NCBI RefSeq assembly: GCF_010015585.1 | Contig: NW_022985068.1 | Coordinates: 1,939,911 to 2,003,910 of the forward strand | Source: Eremomyces bilateralis CBS 781.70 | Taxonomy: Eukaryota > Ascomycota > Dothideomycetes > Eremomycetales > Eremomycetaceae | Reading direction: 5' to 3' | Length of the DNA stretch: 64,000 nucleotides | Shown: piece by piece, positions 46,526-56,800 of the stretch | Layout of the letters: every line of letters starts with the position of its first letter | Numbering within the stretch: position 1 is the first letter of the stretch | Notes under the pieces: generated by a model | The model's database searches: none | Told to the model about the DNA's origin: nothing | What the model saw: only the letters and a program-made list of their open reading frames with translations | Translations under genes and position numbers: made by a program

Positions 46526-47107
46526 CTGTCAATCCGCAGTGTTTCTTCGATGTCGGCTGATGTAATTGGTGGTGCGTGGCGGAATACGAGGCAACCCGAT
46601 TCGGAGCTGTGTGTCCTGGAGGTGTGAATGATGGGCCAGATCTCCCCAATCAGGGCTCGATTTCAGGGGTTTGGATGTGATGGCCGAATTTTATTCCCTG
46701 TCACGCCTGTCAAGCGTCGAAATCCTATTGTTGGATACACCATTTAGGAATCGCTGTCATATTTTTAAGTGTCGAGGAACATAATCTGCATTGAATTATT
46801 GCAACGTTGACGAGCAATTTACAGTAACAAAGAGTCAATGAATTCATTCCGTACAGTAGAGCAAGGGGTACAGCAGCATTCTATCCGATTGAATCAGTGA
46901 CGACCAGACTGGTGTTCCCTGGGTTTACAACTTCCTGTTTTTGGTCGCCGCTCTTTGTTATGGTCCCAGGCCTGCGGCCAGTTCCCTTGGTTGTGGCTGA
47001 AGACGTGGCTGGTGGATTATATCAGAGAAGCAAACAAACATGGTAACACAGCAGTAGGGCATTGGAGAGGAGAGTCGCTATCTCGCGCACAAAGGTGCCG
47101 GGAGATT

Positions 47108-47128
47108 TCTTCTCTCTCTCTCTCTCTT
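47108..47128 (+). repeat. (TC)n microsatellite
   Basis: About nine TC dinucleotides in a row in C/T-rich DNA 0.8 kb upstream of the MAPEG gene. Confidence 0.85.
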
Positions 47129-47916
47129 CAGTTTAGATTAATGGAACTTGGTAATCGCAGACCTTGCGCATCCAGACCGTGTCAGCTCTCACGATTATTT
47201 CTATCTGTAATTCCTCCCTCTCTTTCTAGTGTCTATATTACACGACTCACGCTGACTCACTTTCATAAGGTTCGGGAGCTTCGGGTAGTGTACAGCTGAC
47301 TTTCTCTGTATTGACGCCCTAGTCAAGGGAGTTGAAGTCCTTGGTTCAACGATTTACAATCCAGACCTCCAAAGACATTCCTATCATTCGGTTCTTGTAC
47401 CTATCGCTACGATCGTGTCCTGTCTCCTTCTATGTAATATCTCATATCATATTAGTGATTATGTAGTCGCTTTCTCCGGGCTATCACTAGCGGGGGCGGC
47501 CCGCACGTGCAAACACTGGACTAACCATCTTTCTGTCAAGTGTCAACCGTCATGGCTTCGGATTTTCAGAAGTTCGGAGTTTAGATACCGTATCCCTGGT
47601 AAGCGGTAATTCTCCGCATTAAGCACAGCCTCGCGCTTCCCAAATGTCGGTTAACCTGTAATTATCTTCGGTATTAGAGGACCATTTCCTCGTTTCTGCT
47701 ACCATTACCGAGATCGTCACTTCGGGACCGGCATAACGTGGCCTTTAAAAAGTCGTCCGGTTCCTTCTAATGTTCGAATCGCTGACACAGCCTCACATTT
47801 GCGTTTCATAGTCCTCTCTCCATTCCGACAATCTCGATTTCCTAAAACACGTGTCTACGGCACTCCTTTCATATTGTTTTTATTGCTAGGAAGTATTTTC
47901 TGAACTGATCATCGCC

Positions 47917-48417
47917 ATGGCCAGCTATCTCAACTACGTCACCTCCAATTACTCCCTTTCCCTCCTCTCTATCCCTGCCTATCACGTCCTCGCGCTTCTC
48001 CCCCATTTCTACTCCTTCCACCTCGGAACCCAAGGCGATTCCTCCAAATGGCGCAACGCCAACAGCCGTGGTCAAACACACGCGAAGGAGATCCAAACCC
48101 GTCTCTCGCCCGCGCAATACAACCGTTTTGAGCGTGCCCGCGCCGCCCACGCCAATGCCATGGAGAACCTGCCGCTGTTCGTCGCGGCCGTACTGGCAAG
48201 CAAATTCGTCGCCATCGCGAAGGGGGAGTCTGTCGGGGAAAGCCTGGGGACGGATGCGCTCGCTGTGCGATTGCTGCTGGCGAGGGCAGTGTACACGGCC
48301 ATGTATCTGTTCGTAAAGGATGACCGCGTGGCGGGGCTGAGGACGCTGGTGTGGTTGTATGGGGTACAACAGTGCTGGAAGTCGATCATCGGCGCCGCAT
48401 GGGCTCTGGCGCACTGA
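47917..48417 (+). CDS. MAPEG family membrane protein
   Basis: Single-exon gene of 166 residues with about four hydrophobic helices, the standard size and layout of membrane-associated proteins in eicosanoid and glutathione metabolism. The family core RFERARAAHANAMENLPLF, matching the MAPEG pattern with a conserved Arg, Asn and Glu, lies at about residues 68-86. Later helices carry LARAVYTAMYLFVKDD and GLRTLVWLYGVQQCW. Fungal members of this short type are of unclear activity, some perhaps glutathione-dependent detoxification at the endoplasmic reticulum. The ATG (context gccATGGCC) follows a C/T-rich promoter. The gene converges with the large kinase-protease gene, the stop codons being only about 120 bases apart. 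Confidence 0.9.
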   Translation: MASYLNYVTSNYSLSLLSIPAYHVLALLPHFYSFHLGTQGDSSKWRNANSRGQTHAKEIQTRLSPAQYNRFERARAAHANAMENLPLFVAAVLASKFVAIAKGESVGESLGTDALAVRLLLARAVYTAMYLFVKDDRVAGLRTLVWLYGVQQCWKSIIGAAWALAH

Positions 48418-48538
48418 TCGGCGAGCATGGGAGACGGCATATAGGTCAAGGTTACGTTGCATAGCACCGCAAAGCAGAAAATATATTTGTAGTTTGATAT
48501 TCCGATTGTTCCTATTATGACAACTAGGTTTGAATCGG

Positions 48539-51500
48539 CTACGCACGAGCACGATACCCTTCAGATCTCAGCCCCGCGACACTCCTCCACGGTCCTCTTG
48601 TCTGCTGCTCCCGAGTAGACGGCGACGAGGACGGCAGATGCTGAGAAGTCGGGGTTAGCGACGGCCTTCCAGCGATTTTGAGACCCCGCAGGCTTGCTTC
48701 CATCGATGCGATGTCATCAAACTCACTTGCGGTATGTGGCAGTCTTGATCCGGGCCGGACGTTCTCTTGACGGGTGTCCGCAGCCCACCCCGATGGAATG
48801 GCGAGGTCTTCCCCACCCGGGAGGCAGATATGCGTGGCGTCGAGGGTCTCTTGGATGTCGCGAAACAGGATGTCCATAGGACAGATGTAAGCGACCCGCG
48901 TGCTCTTGCACCAGGCCAGTACGTGACCACAGACGCGTCCGGATTCGTTTTGAATGACCCATGCTCCAGAATCGCCGCCAGCGCCAAATTCGCCACGAAC
49001 GGCCCAGCTGCGGGAGAAGGAGCGTCGTTTGTAGATGCGGACCGCGCCCATGGTCTCGTTAATCCTTCCTTCCTTGAGCCCGCTTGTGCGTCCGAAGCAA
49101 TGGACCGGACTGCCGCCGATCTTCCGGGAGTCGGCGATCTCCCGGGGATACTCGTCTTCGGCGGCAGAATACCCGTTCCGCGAGACTGGTTGCCGAAGGC
49201 TCGGACGCCATTGGTCTCTCCTGTTGCTGGGAGTTCGACGGAAACGGCCGCCTCCTTGAATAAGATTGTAAGGTTGCAGCCTCCCGTCGTCGATCTGGAT
49301 TAGACTCCAATCGATCTCATGTAATAGGTCATCGAACACCGCCCGTCGGATTCCTGAGGTAGCATGTATGTGGCCGAATCGATTGGAAAGGGTATGGTCT
49401 TCATCTCGATCATCTGGGTCTGGAAAGAAGTCCACATCCACATCTGTGAGCGCCGGTTGCGTAACAATGATATCTTCCCCTTCTCCCTTCGGTATCCCTT
49501 CGACATCACCTGCTGTTCCGTCTGTTCCGGTCTCGCTAGCGGCCCCATCATCGTCTTCAACGTCGGGCTCTTCATTGTCGTCATCCTCATTCGACGATTC
49601 GTCTGACAATTCAAATGGCGTCCATCCATCCATCGATGTGTCAACCGCCGTCCCAGAACCGATGGTCCTGAGAAGGAATTCAGGATCGAAGCCGTCACGA
49701 GCACTTGAGCGGGCGGGACTGTCATCGAGAACGTCGTTTCCATCGTCCGAATCGTCCGAATCGTCATCACTATCGCTTGGTGCATCTAAGATATGATGAA
49801 CGCTCATTCCGTAGGGCTTTCCGTCCACCATGATCACTCCGCCAAAAGAGACAGGAGGGAGATGGTGGTTCATGAAGGCCCCAATGGACGATCCACATAG
49901 GGGTTGTTCCTGGTAGAATGGATTGAGAGGCACCGGCTCATCGCTATCACTGTCCATGGACCGATGCAAAGGATGCGCCGGACGGTTGGTGCCACGGCTC
50001 GTGACCTTGGAGCGTCGAATCTTGCCTTTGCGAACTTTCAAATCGAACATGGAATGATCATAATCAAGCGATCGATTGATCGTGCCCTTCACCTTCGCCG
50101 TGCTGCTGCAAGTGACGAATATGGTTGGTCGAGCACTTGCCGGTGTATCGCCAACGCCGAAGAGGTCGATGCTCACCGTCTCATCAGAGTTGCGGAGCGC
50201 CCTACCAACCACGCGCTCAAGACCTGGAAGCACCTCATTGTGCCACTGGTCTAGTACCTCTTCAGGAAATGGAGTCTGCTGAATTCTCAGCTTGCGTCGC
50301 GGTTTTGGCTCGGGTGGGGTTATGAAAACAGCCGAAGTTTCTGTTGAGATGTCCCGGCTATCGGGTACAATGTAGTCCGCCTCCCTTGCTTCATTGTGAG
50401 AGTTCCTTGATTTGTCGATGTGGGTCGAAGTGCCACTTTCACCGCGACTTCGATGCGGGTCCATAGCAATGGAAACTTGCTGCCTGCCTTCGGTAATCGT
50501 GGATTGAATAGGATTGACCTGTTGTTTGCGATCGCGGCTCTCTCGCCACTGCTGGTGCGCGACACTAACTTTGCGACGATACTCTGTCAAAGAGAGTTTC
50601 TTGGTATGGTGAGAACGCCATGCACGAGCAATAATGTTTGCTGCTCGTTTGTACCGGGATGAGACCGAAAGGACCGAGACGTTGTCCTGTTTATCTGTTG
50701 ATGCGACAGCCTGTGGCTCGGAAAGGTCTTCTTCGGTGATGATTTCTGGGTTTTCATTCCACCGAGCAGTTTGTCTGCGGAGGAAGCGTCCGGGATTCGC
50801 AGGCAAAGAATTGGATCTCCGTAAGTCCATCACGTGCGGGCTTGGTGGTTCTTTTACTGCAGCGGCCGACCGCGTGGGCCCTCGTTGACCCTCTAGGAAA
50901 TTGGAGACGGAGGTGCTGATCGAAGCTGCATCATCTTTAACACCAATTTCCTCGTCCTCATCCAACAAGCAGCATCGTCGCAACCGGTTCAAGGCGCGCT
51001 CATAGAGCAAGCGGGAAGGCTCCGACGTCTGCAAACCCGTGGCCGTCTTCACAGATGCACCAAGAAAGTCCTGGACTACGTGCATATACGCCGTGCCGCA
51101 TTTCGCAGCGAGTTTCTTCACGAAAGTGTCTTCAATCTTCAGTTTGAACTCGGTCAGTGAGTATCTCGGCTTGAAAATCTCAGCAATTGGCAACCACATT
51201 CCAATCTCGAGGAGGATGAGGCCGAGACTATAGAGGTCAAAATGCAGACCGTAGGACTTGCTGTTCCGTTGATTCGCCCGAGGGTCGTTGGGATGGCGGT
51301 AGATGTTCTGATTGGGGGCAGAAGGGGGCGGTTCGACGAGCGAGTCGGAGAAAAAGTCGAAGGAGCACAAGTACGGATTCCTCATGTCATGATTGGAGTA
51401 TGTGTCTCCCAGGCTCTGGGTAACCGCAGCCGGCTTTTTGAAAAAGACGATGTTGCTACTGTTGATATCTTTGTGGACGAGCTCTTCATCATGAAGTCGA

Positions 51501-52747
51501 TGAAACGCTCGCACGATGTTGTACGCGAGTTTGAACCGGATTTCGAGCGGAGGAAGTGTCGGGATCACCCTTCGAGAGGAGGTGTGGACTCTCGCGGTAG
51601 TTTTGATGAGTTCGAAGAGCGACGTCGGTCGAAACTCATCGAGGGACTTCTGTGAGTCCCAGGCGCCACCGTAGACGGATTTGGGTAGCTCGTAGACCAT
51701 TCCGTAACGTGGCTGCCTTGGATCCTCAAAATAGCCTAGGCAGGGCAATACTCCGCTCGAGGCCGCATCGGAAGACGACGTGGTGGAGAAGTACGTGAGG
51801 AATGCCTCCAGTCTATCCTGCGGAAGCCGGACTCCCGTATCTCGATAGATGGGATCAAAGTTACAGAATTCAATCAGGACAGGGACGGTGGAGGAATTGA
51901 ATTCGGCGAGTTTGGAAGGGATCCCGGGTGATCCGCGAGTGTAGTGGCCGATCATTCGCGAATTCGCGCGAACAAAACTCTCATATGGGGGTGGCTGCTC
52001 TGGGGGTAGGGAGAGACATGAGTAGTCGATCCGATGGGGTAGCGACATCGTCGCCAGGTCGGCCTTATGGTACGGCTCATAGGTGGAGACGAGGGTCTTC
52101 GACGTGGAAACTCTACTTACGCCGCGGGTAGATGGAGGGGTTGAAGGTGATCCGGTGAATTCATCGGACAGAAAGAGGCTGCGGTGGAATGATAATGAGG
52201 ACCTCGACGGAGGATCGTCTTGGGCCAAGTGGGTCGGATAGGTGCCCTGTTGGACGGCTTTCCGTGACCGTGAGAGGTCGTATAGAATGTCGATGGAATT
52301 CGTAAGATCTTTCGCTAGCTCTTCATACCGCGCCCGGTTGGATGCGGACCATGTCGGTCTAGTAAAATCGACCTTTTCCGACGTGATATCCTTGGGGGCG
52401 TTGAAGCGGACGCGTAGGGTCAGCGATTCCACTTCGGTCAGGATGTCTTTGATGGTTCTCATCACATCTTCAACCATGTCGGTATAACCGGCGCGAGCTA
52501 TGGATTCATCGATGGTCTGTTGGCTCCCTTCGGTCCATTCCAGGCCCCACGTGACCAACCGGTTCTTCTGAATGCGATAGCGTCGATGCAAAGCATGGAA
52601 CTCGGGGGTGTCCAAAACCCTCTCTTGTTCCGTGATGGACTGGTAAGAATGTTTGGTGTCGGAATACAGTTGGGTCAAGTCATGTTTCCGAGCAAGGCCT
52701 CCCCCTAGAACGCTCTCCATTGTCGCATGCGACGCCATGTCCTGCAT
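48539..52747 (-). CDS. HeLo-like / kinase-like / trypsin-like protease fusion protein
   Basis: One uninterrupted frame of 1402 codons. Residues 20-160 form a helical region (YSDTKHSYQSITEQERVLDT, then RRYRIQKNRLVTWGLEW) resembling the HeLo-like prion-inhibition domain of fungal cell-death proteins, though the hydrophobic first helix is not evident. Residues about 260-600 are protein-kinase-like. The catalytic loop VHKDINSSN (D427, N432) and the DLYSLGLILLEIGMW helix are present, but I see no glycine loop or VAIK lysine, and DFG is DFF (464-466), so activity is doubtful. An IQ-like motif, ANIIARAWRSHHTKK, is at 703-717. Residues about 830-1310 are chymotrypsin-like: histidine in YGMSVHHIL (H984/985), D1146 in HEIDWSLIQID, S1260 in GAGGDSGAWV. 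Two acidic insertions (989-1009, 1047-1094) lie between His and Asp. The natural reading is a regulated death or defence effector whose protease is released or activated by the kinase-like part. Function is inference. Confidence 0.85.
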   Translation of the reverse strand: MQDMASHATMESVLGGGLARKHDLTQLYSDTKHSYQSITEQERVLDTPEFHALHRRYRIQKNRLVTWGLEWTEGSQQTIDESIARAGYTDMVEDVMRTIKDILTEVESLTLRVRFNAPKDITSEKVDFTRPTWSASNRARYEELAKDLTNSIDILYDLSRSRKAVQQGTYPTHLAQDDPPSRSSLSFHRSLFLSDEFTGSPSTPPSTRGVSRVSTSKTLVSTYEPYHKADLATMSLPHRIDYSCLSLPPEQPPPYESFVRANSRMIGHYTRGSPGIPSKLAEFNSSTVPVLIEFCNFDPIYRDTGVRLPQDRLEAFLTYFSTTSSSDAASSGVLPCLGYFEDPRQPRYGMVYELPKSVYGGAWDSQKSLDEFRPTSLFELIKTTARVHTSSRRVIPTLPPLEIRFKLAYNIVRAFHRLHDEELVHKDINSSNIVFFKKPAAVTQSLGDTYSNHDMRNPYLCSFDFFSDSLVEPPPSAPNQNIYRHPNDPRANQRNSKSYGLHFDLYSLGLILLEIGMWLPIAEIFKPRYSLTEFKLKIEDTFVKKLAAKCGTAYMHVVQDFLGASVKTATGLQTSEPSRLLYERALNRLRRCCLLDEDEEIGVKDDAASISTSVSNFLEGQRGPTRSAAAVKEPPSPHVMDLRRSNSLPANPGRFLRRQTARWNENPEIITEEDLSEPQAVASTDKQDNVSVLSVSSRYKRAANIIARAWRSHHTKKLSLTEYRRKVSVAHQQWRESRDRKQQVNPIQSTITEGRQQVSIAMDPHRSRGESGTSTHIDKSRNSHNEAREADYIVPDSRDISTETSAVFITPPEPKPRRKLRIQQTPFPEEVLDQWHNEVLPGLERVVGRALRNSDETVSIDLFGVGDTPASARPTIFVTCSSTAKVKGTINRSLDYDHSMFDLKVRKGKIRRSKVTSRGTNRPAHPLHRSMDSDSDEPVPLNPFYQEQPLCGSSIGAFMNHHLPPVSFGGVIMVDGKPYGMSVHHILDAPSDSDDDSDDSDDGNDVLDDSPARSSARDGFDPEFLLRTIGSGTAVDTSMDGWTPFELSDESSNEDDDNEEPDVEDDDGAASETGTDGTAGDVEGIPKGEGEDIIVTQPALTDVDVDFFPDPDDRDEDHTLSNRFGHIHATSGIRRAVFDDLLHEIDWSLIQIDDGRLQPYNLIQGGGRFRRTPSNRRDQWRPSLRQPVSRNGYSAAEDEYPREIADSRKIGGSPVHCFGRTSGLKEGRINETMGAVRIYKRRSFSRSWAVRGEFGAGGDSGAWVIQNESGRVCGHVLAWCKSTRVAYICPMDILFRDIQETLDATHICLPGGEDLAIPSGWAADTRQENVRPGSRLPHTASEFDDIASMEASLRGLKIAGRPSLTPTSQHLPSSSPSTREQQTRGPWRSVAGLRSEGYRARA

Positions 52748-53888
52748 ATCGTGGAAAGGAGATTATTCAGGGTCTTCTTGGGATCTTAGGATCTCTGCGG
52801 TACAATGGGCCATGAAAGCCGAGGGGTTTGACCAAGCTGATATGAAATTCGGAAATATTTAACGCAAATGACAGCAGAAGAATTGAACATACATCAATAC
52901 AGGACGATAGACAGCAAGCATGGGGAATGATATTGGATAGTTGATGATCAAAGGCGGAGTGAAATGTTGGAGCCTAAAGAGGGAAGCGTCAGTCGTCAGT
53001 CGTCAGCGGTCCAAGCCTCCTTCAAGAGGCACGTGCGCCACAGTGATGCTGGTGTGAGTGGTGTCTGGTGAGTGCTGAGTGGTGGTTCAGGGGTTCATGT
53101 TGCCTTACTGCCTCATGTCTGGTGCAGGTGAGTGTCTCAGTGTAGCAGGCGCAGCCGCGCACAGGGCACTTAGTCAGGTGCGCCTATCAGATGCAAAGTA
53201 GAATTGCAATAAGTGCACAGCCACTGACGCAATTCTATATCTGAGTACATCACGTGCAGCTGCGCCTCTTATCATCAATCCATCCTCCACCTCCAATGAC
53301 ATCCCACATGGGCCTCGCAGAGAGGCCTGACGGGCGTATGAATCTCTCTCTCTCTCCCCCCCCCAATGACATCCGTACATTCCTCAGCCTTAAATCAGTA
53401 GTAGACATCAGTTTACATACATGCTTGACTTGTCTATGTTACACTTTCCCCACCCTTACATCTAACAGACCTTAACATCTTTGGTGTCTTTCGAGAGGGG
53501 CCGGCATCAACCACAGAAGAGAAGACGCCGAACCCCCAGATACCTGCCCACATGCTTCAAATGAATCAAATCATATGTAGAGTACAAATAATTGCTCCCC
53601 GCCCGCTTTTGTCAATGAAATCTTACAACTCCGCACTGTTGTTCGAGGTGGCATGGTGGCAATCGCAAACTCTGCTATGTTCAGTCCTGTGATCGTCATG
53701 CTGGCTCCATGAGTGCTCACTTGGAGACGAAAACACGCCCACTTTCCTGTCAATTCATCTGTCATATCCCATTCGAACGCTTTGGATCATGCCCACACCA
53801 GCCACAACCCTGATCTTCGCTCGATGCTGGCTGGGAACGAGTCAGCACTTGATGAACAGTTCCCAGTGCCGTCGTCCAGTCCTAGGCT
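52748..53888. other. Intergenic between the fusion gene and the helicase gene
   Basis: Promoter of the fusion gene and 3' region of the helicase, both leftward. It contains a short repeat gtcagtcgtcagtcgtcag near 52989 and a CT/C run at 53344-53363. I could not find a further in-frame exon that would extend the HeLo-like domain. Confidence 0.5.
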
Positions 53889-56800
53889 CTAATCGAGCAA
53901 GTTCAATCTAGAATCCGGTGGCCCTGGGAACGCGTCAGCCGTGTCATTGGACAGTGGCTGCACAACAATATTGTCCTGTCCGAAGTCCACGAGAAGGTCG
54001 TGATCCTCCTCGACCGATGGTGGATCGATGTTCCTGGCCGGCTTAGGAGTGGGAGCCCCCCCCGGCACGGCTGGCACGCCCGCCTTCAGTCGGTATGTGC
54101 TTTCTATGGAGATTTTCTTGTGCGCGATGGCGCGTGTCCCGGAAGAAAGGCGGGGCGGTAGGGTTTGCCGGTTGGTAGCCGTTGTTCCACCATTCCTATC
54201 GGGGCTGTTGGATGCGGGTTGGATGGCAGGTGACGGCGCATACATACGCTGGGCTGGTGTAAAACGTTGATGGGCCCCGCGTGCGAGTGCCGCTGCTTCC
54301 GCCGGCGTAGGTCCAGGAGTCGTGGACGGCTGAGCCTGGTATGAGGTTCGGTGAAAGATACTTCCGAAATTTTGGGTGGTTTCTACCGTCGAGTTCGGGC
54401 GGTGAAGCTCTCCCCGCAGGGCCTGGATTTCCGTTTCAAATCCGTTCTGGGCGAACTCACGCCAGCCGGCCACATGAACTTCCTGTTCTTCTTGGGTTAC
54501 GTCTGCAAGGAAACCGACCGCCCTCGGCGATCCTTCAGTTTGACGAGCCGTCTGGCTAAGAGCAGAGTTTGATTCGGGGCACATGAAACATCGACATGGC
54601 TCGCCGCAAATTTGACCACAAGAATGGCCACATGGAAGGCTTCGCTCGCATGACGATCGGCAAACGATTTGGTTGTGCGCAAAGCTACGGAATGTCAGGG
54701 AAGAGACGAAAAAATTGCGATATGACTTACGGATGGCAGCGAAGCTGGCATGGATGTCCACAGTCAAGCGGCGTGTCGCACTCCTCTCTACAACCTCCAG
54801 TCAAGTCGGCCCAATCATCGGGATCTATCATTATATATTAGTGAATGTCTAGGCAAGAAGTATGTCGATAAGCAGCTCACCCTCTAAGAACATTTTTCGG
54901 TCATGATTCTTGCAAGTAATCGGAAGCCAGAACCCGACACGCGATTTCGGAATGGCCCCTTGGGCCGTTTTGTGCCGGTACATCATGACGCAAATTTCAC
55001 CCCAGGTGTTGCTCTCCCTCGCAAGCAACTCGGCGTTTCCGAACATGTAGAAGCCACGTTTAGCTCGGGAGATGGCAACACAAACGCGGTTGTCAACCTT
55101 GAGAAACCCAATAGTCCCGTTGTCATTGCTTCGAACCAGGGACAGAAGTACAATGTCATTTTCCTCGCCTTGGTATGAGTCGACGGTTACAACGTTGTGC
55201 CTTAGGTTCCGGAGATTGTTGCGTTGACGGAGTAGCCGGAGAAGGCGCTTGCGTTGTCCGTTATAGAAGGTCAGAATGGTCATTTTGGTGGTGTCAATCC
55301 CGTTCATCCATAGATACTCATAGAACCCGACCACCATTTGGGCTTCTTGCTCGTTCATGGCAGACATGTAGTCGTCTCGTGATTCGGGATAGGTGTGGCT
55401 GAAGAAGAACGAATTGCAGCCGCCCATGCCAGGTACGGGAGGTCGGTTGGCCGGATCTTTGACCGAGTCATGGTCTTTGATGAGATCTCCATAGATGGGT
55501 CGCAAGATTCGACGGATCTCGGGAATCATGCGACGCTGCCTCCGGAGTGCATTATACTCGACGCCATTGTTGACCAACCGCTCGAAGAGTGACAAGTTTA
55601 AGTTGACCGGGTCTCCTTCGTGGAACCGGATGTTGCAATGGGGTCGGAGTTGCAAGTGGTCTCCAACCAGAATCAAATGATCCAGAGACGGAATGCATGC
55701 CGCAATCACTGGCGCCTCTAGAGTCTCCGCGGCTTCCTCGATCAGGACGATCTTCGGCTTGATTACTGCGACCATGGCGCGATACTTGCTGAAGCCGGTG
55801 GTGGTCATGCCGATAACCCTCTGTTGGGCAAGGATCGGAACGTCTCGCTCGAACGTTGCCAGCCGTCGTTTTGTTGCGACCTCGTCGTAGATTTTCGCCT
55901 TGATTTTGAACAGTTCGGTAACCTTCTTGGTCACCTGGCGTTGAAGATAGCCGAATACACTCGGTCGATCCTTGAAATCGATTTTGTACAAGTCCGTATT
56001 CCGAAGCCTCTTCTCGCATTCCGCATCCGAAAGTTGAACCCGCCCTTTTGCCGTGAAGTTGTCATGAATGCTGATCGTGGTTCCTTTGAGGACCTCGAAT
56101 TCTTCTTCATCGGTTGCGAATGTTTCCGCCTCCATTTCCCTGAGCTGTTCGAACTCAAGCTCCGCCTCTTCGAATTCGTATCCGAAATTATCACTCTCAA
56201 AAGATTTTCGCTTGAAGGTGAGGAGACTTCCAAGCCAGCTCCCCAAGAGTCCGGACTCTCCTTTGTCAGTCGTATCTGTCACGGCCGCCCATTCCGTGCC
56301 ACCTCGTAGCAGAGACTGTGCTTGCTCGTCGGAAATGATTCCGAACTTCCTCAAAAACTCGGCATCAATCATGCATTTTGACCCAAGCTTGATCGGCTCG
56401 AGTATCAACGCGATATCCCCGGCCAATGCTTGAAGCTCTTTCCTTGCTGCGATGAGAGAACCCGACAGAAATCGTGGCATATCCAACCCGCAGCGAACTT
56501 CGTACAAGGTCCTCTTCTTGACTACATCCACGTCTTTGGAACGGCCACCAAGGCGGAGGAAGCCTGGCTCAAACTCTGCGATATGACGTAGAAGTTGATC
56601 CAGAGCATGGTTGGTCTGACAAGTCACGACGATCGGCGGATCTTCATCCGCCATATTATCAATCAGGGTTCGGATAGCTTGCACCGAAACATAGGTTTTG
56701 CCAGTTCCCGGAGGGCCTTGGACGATCGCTATCTTTTTCGTCATGATCCGGTTCAAAGCGCTCCATTGAGACACATCCATGACGGTTCTTTTATCTTCGC

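Larger units (their letters stand above)
41165..47916. other. Long intergenic region, 6.7 kb, remnants and repeats only
   Basis: The first 600 bases are purine/pyrimidine-skewed and likely the leader and promoter of the Whi3-like gene; the last 500 bases are C/T-rich on the plus strand and likely the promoter of the MAPEG gene. Between them lie coding-like fragments on the minus strand (43633-45476), a 31-codon frame at 46430 and simple repeats, all listed separately. Frames at 42007-42649 reflect pyrimidine-rich composition. Confidence 0.5.
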
